From positions 1-10,602 of the forward strand of contig JACPBJ010000012.1 in assembly GCA_016180375.1 (NCBI GenBank): a stretch of 10,602 nt of DNA, read 5' to 3'. Position numbers and translations under genes: made by a program. Position 1 is the stretch's first letter. Each line of letters starts with the position of its first letter. Below the pieces are notes generated by a model. The model had not been told where the DNA came from. It saw nothing but the letters and a program-made list of their open reading frames with translations, and searched no databases. Positions 4,597 to 10,602 of the stretch are shown piece by piece. This stretch comes from Nitrososphaerota archaeon. GTDB lineage: Archaea; Thermoproteota; Nitrososphaeria; Nitrososphaerales; UBA57.

Positions 4597-4911
4597 TTAT
4601 CTTGTGCTCAGGTTAACTTCGATAAAAACGTCTTCGGGAACTCTAATCTTCATGAGCTGGCGCATGGTTCTGTCATCCGCGTCCAAATCGATGAGGCGTT
4701 TATGCACCCTCATCTCCCAATGATCGTAGGTGTGCGTTCCCTGCCCTGACGGGGCCTTCCTTGTAGTGACCTTGAGCCTCTTTGTTGGCAGTGGTTGAGG
4801 CCCTCTCACCTTTACCCCGGTCTTCTCAGTAATGTCCTTGATCTCCTTGCATACAGTCTCCAGATTTCCTAGATTGGAGCTGGTGAGCTTTATCCTTGCT
4901 AACTGAGTCAT
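4597..4911 (-). CDS. rps10: Small ribosomal subunit protein S10 (uS10)
   Basis: Head component of the small ribosomal subunit. 104 residues, normal for archaea. Recognisable blocks are ARIKLTSSNLGNLETVCKEI at the N-terminus, GVKVRGPQPLPTKRLKVTTRKAP (32-54), HTYDHWEMRVHKRLIDL (60-76) and the C-terminal VPEDVFIEVNL. In many archaea rps10 follows the EF-1alpha gene; here the upstream neighbour is a divergent metal hydrolase, so it has its own promoter. A TATATA element about 34 nt upstream of the ATG predicts a leader of roughly 8 nt. AGGAA immediately before the ATG is too close to act as a Shine-Dalgarno. Confidence 0.96.
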   Translation of the reverse strand: MTQLARIKLTSSNLGNLETVCKEIKDITEKTGVKVRGPQPLPTKRLKVTTRKAPSGQGTHTYDHWEMRVHKRLIDLDADDRTMRQLMKIRVPEDVFIEVNLSTR

Positions 4912-4941
4912 TTCCTGTTGCAGTATCGCTGTTTTGGGCCA

Positions 4942-4948
4942 TTATATA
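4942..4948 (-). promoter_or_regulatory. TATA box for rps10
   Basis: The TTATATA element in the 83-nt divergent region predicts an rps10 transcript start near 4919, leaving a very short leader before the ATG at 4911. Confidence 0.5.
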
Positions 4949-4960
4949 GTATTTGCTTCG

Positions 4961-4968
4961 AATTAATC
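4961..4968 (+). promoter_or_regulatory. TATA-like box for the cyclase-family gene
   Basis: AATTAATC predicts a start near 4990, a few bases before ATG 4995 and downstream of the alternative TTG at 4953. This favours the ATG as the true start. Confidence 0.35.
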
Positions 4969-4994
4969 ATGTTGATAAACCGCTGGCAAGTATT

Positions 4995-5648
4995 ATGATA
5001 GGCTTGCGGATAATTGACCTAACCCAAGTTATAGAGCATGAAATGTCCATATTTCCAATCGACCCTCAGCCTGTAATCTTTCCTTGGACTACGATAGAAG
5101 CGCATGGATTTGCCACAAATGCGCTTTTCATGGTCGAGCATACGGGAACTCATGTTGATGCTCCTTCTCATTTCATTAAGCATGCAAGGAGCATAGACGC
5201 TGTTGATCTTGAGACCTTCCAAGGCAGCGCTGTAGTGTTAGACCTTGCAAATTTCGGCGAAAACGCTATGATCAAAGCGGTAGACATCAAGAAGGCAGAA
5301 GAGAAAAACGGAATTGGAAAAGGTGATATCGTCTTGATCAGAACAGATTGGGACAAATTCTGGAGAAAGGACATCTATCTAAAATCAAACCCCGGACTGT
5401 CTGCAGATGCGGCTCAGTACCTAAAGAAAAAGCAGGTCAAGCTTGTGGGCATAGATACACCTAACATAGATCATCCAACGGCTTCAAAGTTTCCTGTTCA
5501 CAATATACTTCTTGCAAAAAACATCCCCATAATTGAGAACCTGACAAATCTTGGAAGCATAGAGAAAAGCAGGTTTGAGTTCATCGCGATGCCACTCAAG
5601 ATAAAGCAAGGAACAGGCTCTCCTGTAAGAGCGATTGCAGTCGTATAA
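4995..5648 (+). CDS. Cyclase/kynurenine formamidase-like metal-dependent hydrolase
   Basis: Member of the cyclase family (PF04199), divalent-metal amidohydrolases that include kynurenine formamidase KynB and isatin hydrolase. The metal signature HTGTHVDAPSH is at 49-59. The N-terminal RIIDLTQVIEHEMSIFPIDPQP matches the usual opening, and the later segments GDIVLIRTDWDKFW, VKLVGIDTPNID and PVHNILLAKNIPIIENLTNL follow family order. 217 residues is typical. No kynurenine pathway genes are nearby, so the substrate is open. The frame extends to a TTG at 4953, but the ATG at 4995 fits both the family start and the promoter position. Divergent from rps10. Confidence 0.85.
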   Translation: MIGLRIIDLTQVIEHEMSIFPIDPQPVIFPWTTIEAHGFATNALFMVEHTGTHVDAPSHFIKHARSIDAVDLETFQGSAVVLDLANFGENAMIKAVDIKKAEEKNGIGKGDIVLIRTDWDKFWRKDIYLKSNPGLSADAAQYLKKKQVKLVGIDTPNIDHPTASKFPVHNILLAKNIPIIENLTNLGSIEKSRFEFIAMPLKIKQGTGSPVRAIAVV

Positions 5649-5660
5649 AACAAAGAGAAC

Positions 5661-5668
5661 TGATATTA
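5661..5668 (+). promoter_or_regulatory. Weak TATA-like box for the EVE gene
   Basis: TGATATTA is centred about 31 nt before TTG 5696, consistent with a near-leaderless start. Weak evidence. Confidence 0.25.
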
Positions 5669-5695
5669 CCTTCAACATAACTCCCCAAGACGGCC

Positions 5696-6154
5696 TTGGT
5701 CAACTACTGGATCTTCAACGTGGTTGATGCCTATCTGGGCAATAGCACGATAGACGCTTATGACATATTGAAGTTCAGAGCTCAGAGACTCTACTGGTTG
5801 CTCAATGCAAACAGCATGCTCTTCAGAAAAGTGAAGAAAGAGGATAGAGTCGTTTTCTACGTAGGAGGTAAGAAGGCAAAGTTCTTTGGCGGTTATTGCC
5901 TTCTATCAACAAATCCCAAGCGCCTTATCCCTGAGATAAAGCGGTACGTTATTGAGGATCCTGAGGACAGGTTTAACTACATAGTGAATCTGAAAGAAGT
6001 TACCATTTTCGATAACCCTACGCAGGTTCTGCCCCTGTTGAAATCACTATCATTCGTTAAGGATGAAAGGAACTGGGGAAGGTACTTCCAAGGAAGCATA
6101 ATCAAGATAGACGAGGGAGACTACCGCACAATTACGCAAAACCCAGCGCCATAA
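5696..6154 (+). CDS. EVE domain-containing protein (PUA-like fold)
   Basis: 152-residue single-domain protein. The opening NYWIFNV, the central DRVVFYVGGKKAKFFGGYCLLST (50-72) and the C-terminal RYFQGSIIKI match the EVE/PUA-like superfamily (PF01878). EVE domains bind modified nucleobases in DNA or RNA, and many are linked to restriction or RNA modification; the archaeal ligand here is unknown. The TTG at 5696 starts two codons before the conserved NYW, leaving little room for another start. It lies 47 nt behind the cyclase-family gene and may be co-transcribed or have its own weak promoter. Confidence 0.8.
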   Translation: MVNYWIFNVVDAYLGNSTIDAYDILKFRAQRLYWLLNANSMLFRKVKKEDRVVFYVGGKKAKFFGGYCLLSTNPKRLIPEIKRYVIEDPEDRFNYIVNLKEVTIFDNPTQVLPLLKSLSFVKDERNWGRYFQGSIIKIDEGDYRTITQNPAP

Positions 6155-6173
6155 TGGATCTGGAAAAACTGAC

Positions 6174-6179
6174 TTATAC
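6174..6179 (+). promoter_or_regulatory. TATA-like box for tlpA-ccdA
   Basis: TTATAC in ACTTATACC, centred about 32 nt before TTG 6209, gives a predicted leader of roughly 7 nt. Confidence 0.35.
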
Positions 6180-6208
6180 CGGGAATTGATCCCAATAAAC
6201 GAAAAGGT

Positions 6209-6781
6209 TTGAGCAGAAACATCTCTATTGCTATTATCGGGATTTTGCTAATCGGCGCCGCAGGGGCCTTCTTTTTCCTGAATAGTCAGCCTCAGGCACA
6301 GCAAGTTGTACCTTCAAAGACCGGAGACCCGCAACAAGCCCCTCAAGCAGCAAACGAACCTGCCATGAAGGAAGAAAGACTTCTCTTCAAGAATGTTGAT
6401 GGAGGGCAGATATCGCTTGCTGAAATCCAAAAAGACGATAAGCCTCTCGTGATATACTTCTTTGCTACGTGGTGCCCTACCTGCGAAAGCGATCTCAGGG
6501 CGTTAAACTCTGCTTACGAGAAGTATCAGGGGAAGATCAACGTGCTCGTAGTAGGCTTCGACCCCTCAGAAGATGCTCAGCTGATAAAGCATTACAAGAC
6601 AAGCCACGGGTACTCTTGGTCTTTCGCTGAATATAGTAAAGATGCGATATTGCATTTCAAGATTGTCACGCAATCAACCAAGATAGGCATCGATGCTAAA
6701 GGTAATGTTGTTTTCACAGATGGATACGGAGTCCTCAGTCAGAGCGACTGGGATGCGAGGCTTGAGAAACTCCTGAAATAG
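6209..6781 (+). CDS. Membrane-anchored TlpA/ResA-like thioredoxin
   Basis: Extracytoplasmic thiol-disulfide oxidoreductase. Residues 5-24 (ISIAIIGILLIGAAGAFFFL) form a signal anchor. A Gln/Pro/Ala-rich linker runs to about 53, and the rest is a TlpA-like thioredoxin fold with VIYFFATWCPTC; the active-site pair is Cys89 and Cys92. The later VVGFDPSEDAQLIKHYKTSHGYSW and the beta strand before GNVVFTDGY fit the family. The substrate may be apocytochrome c or other surface disulfides. It is one base upstream of ccdA, its expected electron supplier. The TTG start directly precedes the signal anchor and is supported by a TATA-like box at 6174. Confidence 0.9.
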   Translation: MSRNISIAIIGILLIGAAGAFFFLNSQPQAQQVVPSKTGDPQQAPQAANEPAMKEERLLFKNVDGGQISLAEIQKDDKPLVIYFFATWCPTCESDLRALNSAYEKYQGKINVLVVGFDPSEDAQLIKHYKTSHGYSWSFAEYSKDAILHFKIVTQSTKIGIDAKGNVVFTDGYGVLSQSDWDARLEKLLK

Positions 6782-6782
6782 T

Positions 6783-7469
6783 ATGGTAGCTTTACTTGAG
6801 CAGGTTCCACTTGTATTAGTTCTTGGAGCCGGTTTCGTGACGCTGCTCTCGCCTTGCGGCTATGCACTGTTGCCAGGGCTGATAGGCTATCTGCTTGGAG
6901 GGAAGGTGACAATACGAGGAGCCGTCAGAGGCTCGCTGACTGCAATTCTTGGCATCCTTATTGTCTTCTCAGCAGTAGGACTCGTGCTGAGCATTGCTTC
7001 AGGCTTGCTCAGATCTGTGGTTCCTCACCTGACTATTGTGGCTGCTGTAATCATCGTTGCAATAGGCATAGCAAAAGTCTTCGAGCTCAACATACCAGTA
7101 ATCGGTAGCGTTCCAAGCATAGCGCAGGGGATTAGGCCCTCGGGCTTCTTCACTTATGGCATTGCATACGCATTTGCAGGGGCAGGGTGTACATTTCCTA
7201 TTTTCTTCGCAGTCCTGCTTTACGCTTCAACGGTTCCCGGCCTAGGTGCCCTTGTAACCATGCTTACTTATTCAATTGGGGTTGCGGTTCCTCTGCTTAT
7301 CACTGCCGCACTTACTGCGACCGCAAATGAAGCAGTAGTACGTAAAATAGCCAGGCTAACGGGAAAGATTCAAAGGGTTTCTGGCATCGTTCTTCTGTCT
7401 GCCGGTGTCTACCTCGTTTACTATTATCTGGCCTACTTTCAACAAATCCTCCCAAGGGTTACCCTATAG
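6783..7469 (+). CDS. ccdA: CcdA/DsbD-type thiol-reduction membrane protein
   Basis: Passes electrons from cytoplasmic thioredoxin across the membrane to extracytoplasmic thioredoxins such as the TlpA-like protein encoded just upstream. 228 residues with about six hydrophobic segments. The redox cysteines are Cys25 in LLSPCGYALLPG and Cys136 in FAGAGCTFPIF, at the places expected for the two halves of the DsbD/CcdA fold. The ATG lies one nucleotide after the preceding stop codon, so the two genes form a tight operon. The pair serves cytochrome c maturation or general disulfide reduction outside the membrane; which one cannot be told here. Confidence 0.93.
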   Translation: MVALLEQVPLVLVLGAGFVTLLSPCGYALLPGLIGYLLGGKVTIRGAVRGSLTAILGILIVFSAVGLVLSIASGLLRSVVPHLTIVAAVIIVAIGIAKVFELNIPVIGSVPSIAQGIRPSGFFTYGIAYAFAGAGCTFPIFFAVLLYASTVPGLGALVTMLTYSIGVAVPLLITAALTATANEAVVRKIARLTGKIQRVSGIVLLSAGVYLVYYYLAYFQQILPRVTL

Positions 7470-7507
7470 GAGATTGTAAGATCATCGAATGAAAGCCAGA
7501 CAATTAG

Positions 7508-7514
7508 TATTTAT
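7508..7514 (+). promoter_or_regulatory. TATA box for the PEPCK-like gene
   Basis: TATTTAT is centred 22 nt before GTG 7533, the distance expected for a leaderless mRNA, which supports that GTG. Confidence 0.4.
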
Positions 7515-7532
7515 TCAAGTTAGTTTCACAGC

Positions 7533-8897
7533 GTGCAGACACTATTGAGTGCCGCTACAAAACCTGCCAACGGCATCACGATAGAAAGATACCTTTCTCC
7601 CAATGCACGATTAATGCCCGGCAATGTAATTGAGATTCCCGGAAATTCGATCATCCTCGTTTCTGAAGATGTGGTTGACAAGAGGGCGATGACGAAGGAC
7701 GGGATTACCCTAAAGCAGCTAGGAGTCAGGTACAGACTCATGAGCCATGATTTGAAGACCCAGAAAGCAAGTTACATAGTCCCCATGACTATTATTGATG
7801 TTTCTAGAAAGCGCGGCAAGGACGTCACAGGAATTCAGCTCCCCATTGGAAAGCTAATCTTTGATCACGGTCTATACCTGAAGTATTCTCCCGGAATAGA
7901 GGAGCTTGGCACAAACGACAGGGGGGACATCGTGTTAAGAGAAAGGCTGGAATCCGACCCGACTGTAGGCCCAATCATCAACTCGGTCAACACAATAATT
8001 ACAGGAAGGGCGGACAGGCTTGTAACCAGGGTCAAAAGAGAGGAGAACCAAAGGGACCTTGAAGAGGCAAATGGCTGGCTCGAAGCGTTTGAGCTCTTGA
8101 CAGGCAGGGAGACCCTCGTAAGCAGGTTCATGTGTGCAGGAATCGAGTATACCCATAGGGGAAACGTCACCTACTTGGCGAGAACTACCCACATGAACTT
8201 CTTCGATATAGGTGACTCTGAGATGATGGAGATTCATGGCAAGGTCAAAGCCATGTTTGATGGGCTGGGGAGGAATCTGCCTACGGTCACAATAACCTCA
8301 CTCGTGGGTCTACCCAGAAACAAGATGGAGTTCGACCACATTCAGGTAGAGTTGAAAAAAATGGTGGTCGACCCACAGGGGCTAGGTCTGCCAAAGGAAT
8401 TCTCTGAGTCGAACTTTTACGACACAAAGACCGGTTCGATCGTCCCTGCAAACTTTGTTTTATTCGCTCCTTTGAACGCACTTCCAGACAAGATCAACAT
8501 CATAACAATCAATACTGATTATCATGGAGAAGTGAAGAGTCGGGGAGTTCTCTCTCCTCTCATGGCCATAATGTCCCTTATCGGTGTTATATCGGCTCAC
8601 TGTGGCGCTGCAATTCTCAACAGGAGAGGCACTGCTACAAGTTTTACAGGCCCTACGGGAACCGGAAAGACAACGGCTGGTGCCTTTTGGGCAGAGAAGA
8701 ATGAGAGGTATAGAAGAGAGGAGCTGAGAAGGCGCTACAGAATCATTCTAAAGAAAGAGGAGAAGGAGAAAAGCGATGCCGAAATTGGAGAGAAGGTTAA
8801 GACAGTTGTAGAAAAGGTGGGCGTTCTCTGCCAGGAGGATTGGGTTGAGATCGCAAAGGAAGGATCGCGGGCTGCGTTTTATCCTGATGGAGAATGA
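7533..8897 (+). CDS. PEPCK-like P-loop protein, N-terminal part
   Basis: 454 residues ending at an early stop. FTGPTGTGKTTAGAFWAE carries a Walker A/kinase-1 motif at 373-381 (Lys379), close to the GLSGTGKTT loop of ATP-dependent PEP carboxykinase. QEDWVEI near 434-440 sits where the kinase-2 acidic motif (GDDEHGW) would fall. Between them is an unusual 45-residue Lys/Glu/Arg-rich insertion. The 370-residue N-terminal region would be the PEP/oxaloacetate-binding half but is very divergent, so enzyme function is unproven. The PEPCK-like sequence continues in the next frame from about 8887, so the gene is either frameshifted, affected by a base error, or expressed as two proteins. Other P-loop kinases of the HprK/PEPCK superfamily remain possible. 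Confidence 0.65.
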   Translation: MQTLLSAATKPANGITIERYLSPNARLMPGNVIEIPGNSIILVSEDVVDKRAMTKDGITLKQLGVRYRLMSHDLKTQKASYIVPMTIIDVSRKRGKDVTGIQLPIGKLIFDHGLYLKYSPGIEELGTNDRGDIVLRERLESDPTVGPIINSVNTIITGRADRLVTRVKREENQRDLEEANGWLEAFELLTGRETLVSRFMCAGIEYTHRGNVTYLARTTHMNFFDIGDSEMMEIHGKVKAMFDGLGRNLPTVTITSLVGLPRNKMEFDHIQVELKKMVVDPQGLGLPKEFSESNFYDTKTGSIVPANFVLFAPLNALPDKINIITINTDYHGEVKSRGVLSPLMAIMSLIGVISAHCGAAILNRRGTATSFTGPTGTGKTTAGAFWAEKNERYRREELRRRYRIILKKEEKEKSDAEIGEKVKTVVEKVGVLCQEDWVEIAKEGSRAAFYPDGE

Positions 8898-9594
8898 ACC
8901 ATTACTTGAAAACGCAACGGCCGACTTTGGAGCATCTGGCAAGGATTTCAACTTGGGCAGAGTAACCCATGATTACTTCCCTGAAAGAATCTTTTACGAC
9001 CCGTCTTGGGGACATCTGTTGTACGACCGCTCCCCGAGGAAGATTACTGCCCATGTCTTCCTAGAGAGGAACCCAGCCCTCGATTTCATCGTAAAGAGGG
9101 TTTCAGCAGAAGAAGCCATTCGCTGGCTATTGATAGGAAGGACTCCTCAAGGCAAGTTCGAGCCTCTGTACAATGCTTACCCAGACTTTAGTGGGCTGTT
9201 AATTGAGAAGGGAGTCATTGGCGAGAAACTGGTGCAAGCGTATGAGGAAGCCAAGAAGGGGAACTTTGGACCAATAGTAGGAGATGCTGAGATTGGCAGG
9301 TCTATATTCGAGAAACTGGACATCCAAATTCAGCTCTGGAGAAAGAGTTGCTCAGACATTCCTACTTACATAGTCAACGGTGCACCAGGCCTAGAGATAA
9401 CCCAAGATGCAAACTGGCTTTTATCAGAATTACCAGGGGCTTTCGAGGGTTGGAAGCACGTCTCCGTCAAAGAGTTTCAAGAATACATGGAGAGGGAGTT
9501 CGCAGTCAGGTACGACAAGAATGGAAGATGGGTCCATATAGACGAAAAAACAAGGAGCGGAGAAGCCACAGATGAGGATGCGACCTCAGACTAG
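8845..9594 (+). CDS. PEPCK-like protein, C-terminal part in +1 frame
   Basis: Continuation of the preceding P-loop protein in the +1 frame. Recognisable stretches run from ENATADFGASGKDFNLGRV through HLLYDRSPRKITAHVFLE to VSAEEAIRWLLIGRTPQGK. They parallel the part of PEPCK that follows the kinase motifs (NIIFLTADAFGVLPPV...LTPEQAMYHFLSG), and PTYIVNGAPG parallels VWLVNTGW. The frame is open before 8845 (TTG), but coding similarity seems to begin near 8887. If it is a separate gene, the ATG at 8887 overlaps the upstream stop by 11 nt and could be translationally coupled. If the two halves are joined by one frame change, the protein is about 685 residues. Ends with an acidic tail. Confidence 0.6.
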   Translation: MRSQRKDRGLRFILMENEPLLENATADFGASGKDFNLGRVTHDYFPERIFYDPSWGHLLYDRSPRKITAHVFLERNPALDFIVKRVSAEEAIRWLLIGRTPQGKFEPLYNAYPDFSGLLIEKGVIGEKLVQAYEEAKKGNFGPIVGDAEIGRSIFEKLDIQIQLWRKSCSDIPTYIVNGAPGLEITQDANWLLSELPGAFEGWKHVSVKEFQEYMEREFAVRYDKNGRWVHIDEKTRSGEATDEDATSD

Positions 9595-9633
9595 CCAACT
9601 GCATCAGAACTATATCTTCCAATTCATAAAATC

Positions 9634-9639
9634 TTATAC
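9634..9639 (+). promoter_or_regulatory. TATA-like box for the DUF72 gene
   Basis: TTATAC is centred about 28 nt before TTG 9665. There is no upstream ribosome-binding site, so a near-leaderless start is likely. Confidence 0.4.
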
Positions 9640-9664
9640 TTGAGGATAGCGTTACTATCTCCAT

Positions 9665-10492
9665 TTGCGCAAAAGGGGTAGTTTCGCAGAGAAGCTCAGA
9701 ATTGGTTGTAGCGGCTGGGGCTACAAGGATTGGGTTGGCCCCTTCTATCCTAAAGATACTCCTCAAGCCGGTTTCCTGAAGTTCTATTCGAGGGTATTCG
9801 ATGCCGTTGAGATTGACTCAAGTTTCTACAGAATTCCAAATGCTTCCATGATTTCAAACTGGAAGGCAAGCGTCCCAGACAATTTTTCATTCGCAGCTAA
9901 ACTTCCGAAGAGGATGACACATGACAAACATCTTGTCGGAATTGACAATGATATGGCATACTTTCAAAAGATGATGAAGCTCTTTGGAAACAAACTTGGA
10001 GCAGTTGTTGTCCAACTACCTCCATCTTTCAAATACGATAAGGATCTGGAAGGCTTGAAGGATTTTATTCAATTAGCAGACAACGAAATCAGGTACGCGA
10101 TAGAGTTCAGGCATAAGTCTTGGTTCAAGGACGATGTCTACAAACTCCTCCATGATCGTAATGTCAGCATGGCCTGGTCGTTGAACCAGTATCTTGAAAC
10201 TCCTGCTGAACTGACTGCAGACTTTCTGTATTTGAGACTCGTGGGGACAAGGGAGATCGTGCAATTCACGGGAATACAGAAGGATCAGAGCGAAGCCATG
10301 CAGAAGTGGGTAAAGAAAGTCGAGGAGAAGAAGGATTCTTTCTCCGACGGCTTTGTCTTCTTCAATAATCATTTTGCAGGCTTTGGACCGGCTTCGGTTA
10401 ATGAGTTCAGAAGGCTTGCGGGGTTGATGGAGATGCAATGGTCACAAGCTGGCGAAAGCTCTTCAAAGCAAGCAAGCTTGGCAGACTTCTAA
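9665..10492 (+). CDS. DUF72/YecE family protein
   Basis: 275-residue member of the DUF72 (YecE, PF01904) family, a TIM-barrel-like fold with no firmly established reaction. Family blocks are visible: RIGCSGWGYKDWVGPFYP (12-29), FYSRVFDAVEIDSSFYRIP (40-58), FSFAAKLPKRMTH, LGAVVVQLPPSFKYD, IEFRHKSWF (143-151), DFLYLRLVG and DGFVFFNNHFAGFGPASV. The TTG at 9665 is the only reasonable start before the conserved opening and fits the TATA-like box. It is followed 12 nt later by a Y-family DNA polymerase gene, probably co-transcribed, which hints at but does not prove a role in DNA damage response. Confidence 0.9.
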   Translation: MRKRGSFAEKLRIGCSGWGYKDWVGPFYPKDTPQAGFLKFYSRVFDAVEIDSSFYRIPNASMISNWKASVPDNFSFAAKLPKRMTHDKHLVGIDNDMAYFQKMMKLFGNKLGAVVVQLPPSFKYDKDLEGLKDFIQLADNEIRYAIEFRHKSWFKDDVYKLLHDRNVSMAWSLNQYLETPAELTADFLYLRLVGTREIVQFTGIQKDQSEAMQKWVKKVEEKKDSFSDGFVFFNNHFAGFGPASVNEFRRLAGLMEMQWSQAGESSSKQASLADF

Positions 10493-10504
10493 ATCTGAGA
10501 TTGC

Positions 10505-10602
10505 ATGCCCAGAGTCATTCTTCATGTAGATATGGATTCTTTCTACGCTTCAGCAGAGAAGGCTCGTAATCCATCGCTGCAAGGAAAACCTTTGATCGTT
10601 GG
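10505..10602 (+). CDS. dinB: Y-family DNA polymerase IV (DinB/Dpo4), 5' part only
   Basis: First 32 codons of a translesion DNA polymerase, cut by the window edge. VILHVDMDSFYASAE (4-18) is the DinB/Dpo4 signature. Asp9 is the first catalytic metal ligand (Asp7 in Dpo4) and Tyr14 is the likely steric gate against ribonucleotides. RNPSLQGKPLIVG (21-33, last codon incomplete) follows in family order. The ATG lies 12 nt after the DUF72 stop, so an operon is likely. Confidence 0.92.
   Translation, partial: MPRVILHVDMDSFYASAEKARNPSLQGKPLIV

Noticed and set aside
9506..9766. 86-residue minus-strand frame between the PEPCK-like and DUF72 genes
   Set aside because: It overlaps the conserved start of DUF72 and the end of the PEPCK-like part in antisense; no family features.

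Overview
The window is archaeal and most resembles Nitrososphaerota (Thaumarchaeota) or a close TACK relative. The evidence is archaeal/eukaryotic-type ribosomal proteins (S24e and S27ae as an adjacent pair, S10), an intron-containing type II tRNA-Ser, many TTG/GTG starts with a TATA-like box about 25-30 nt upstream and no Shine-Dalgarno, and a conserved-looking hypothetical protein of a kind I associate with thaumarchaea. The exact lineage cannot be fixed from the sequence alone.

Layout, left to right. Positions 2-967 (+) hold a protein-kinase-fold gene whose frame is open to the window edge. It overlaps, tail to tail, the rps24e-rps27ae operon (1616-954, -). A 434-nt gene-free stretch (1617-2050) follows. 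It contains diverged CCCC...GGGG hairpin repeats and a set of mutually compatible helices that look like an unrecognised structured RNA. Next come tRNA-Ser(UGA) with a 20-nt intron at position 29/30 (2051-2156), a small antitoxin-like gene (2208-2432), and decayed-looking fragments of a toxin-antitoxin locus (2425-2652). A single-pass membrane protein (2734-3306, +) ends at the same CTAG palindrome as msrA (3794-3303, -). A predicted PD-(D/E)XK-like protein (4521-3844, -) and rps10 (4911-4597, -) follow.

From about 4912 the genes run rightward: a cyclase/kynurenine formamidase-like metal hydrolase (4995-5648), an EVE-domain protein (5696-6154), a membrane-anchored TlpA-like thioredoxin with CcdA directly behind it (6209-7469), a PEPCK-like P-loop protein split between two reading frames near 8885-8897 (7533-9594), a DUF72/YecE protein (9665-10492), and the first 32 codons of a DinB/Dpo4-type Y-family DNA polymerase (10505 to the edge).

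Functional links: TlpA and CcdA form a redox relay (electrons through the membrane to an extracytoplasmic thioredoxin), and MsrA repairs oxidised methionine, so redox maintenance recurs. DUF72-dinB is a possible DNA-maintenance pair. The items most worth a second look are the structured intergenic RNA candidate, the tRNA intron, the frame-split PEPCK-like gene and the toxin-antitoxin remnants.
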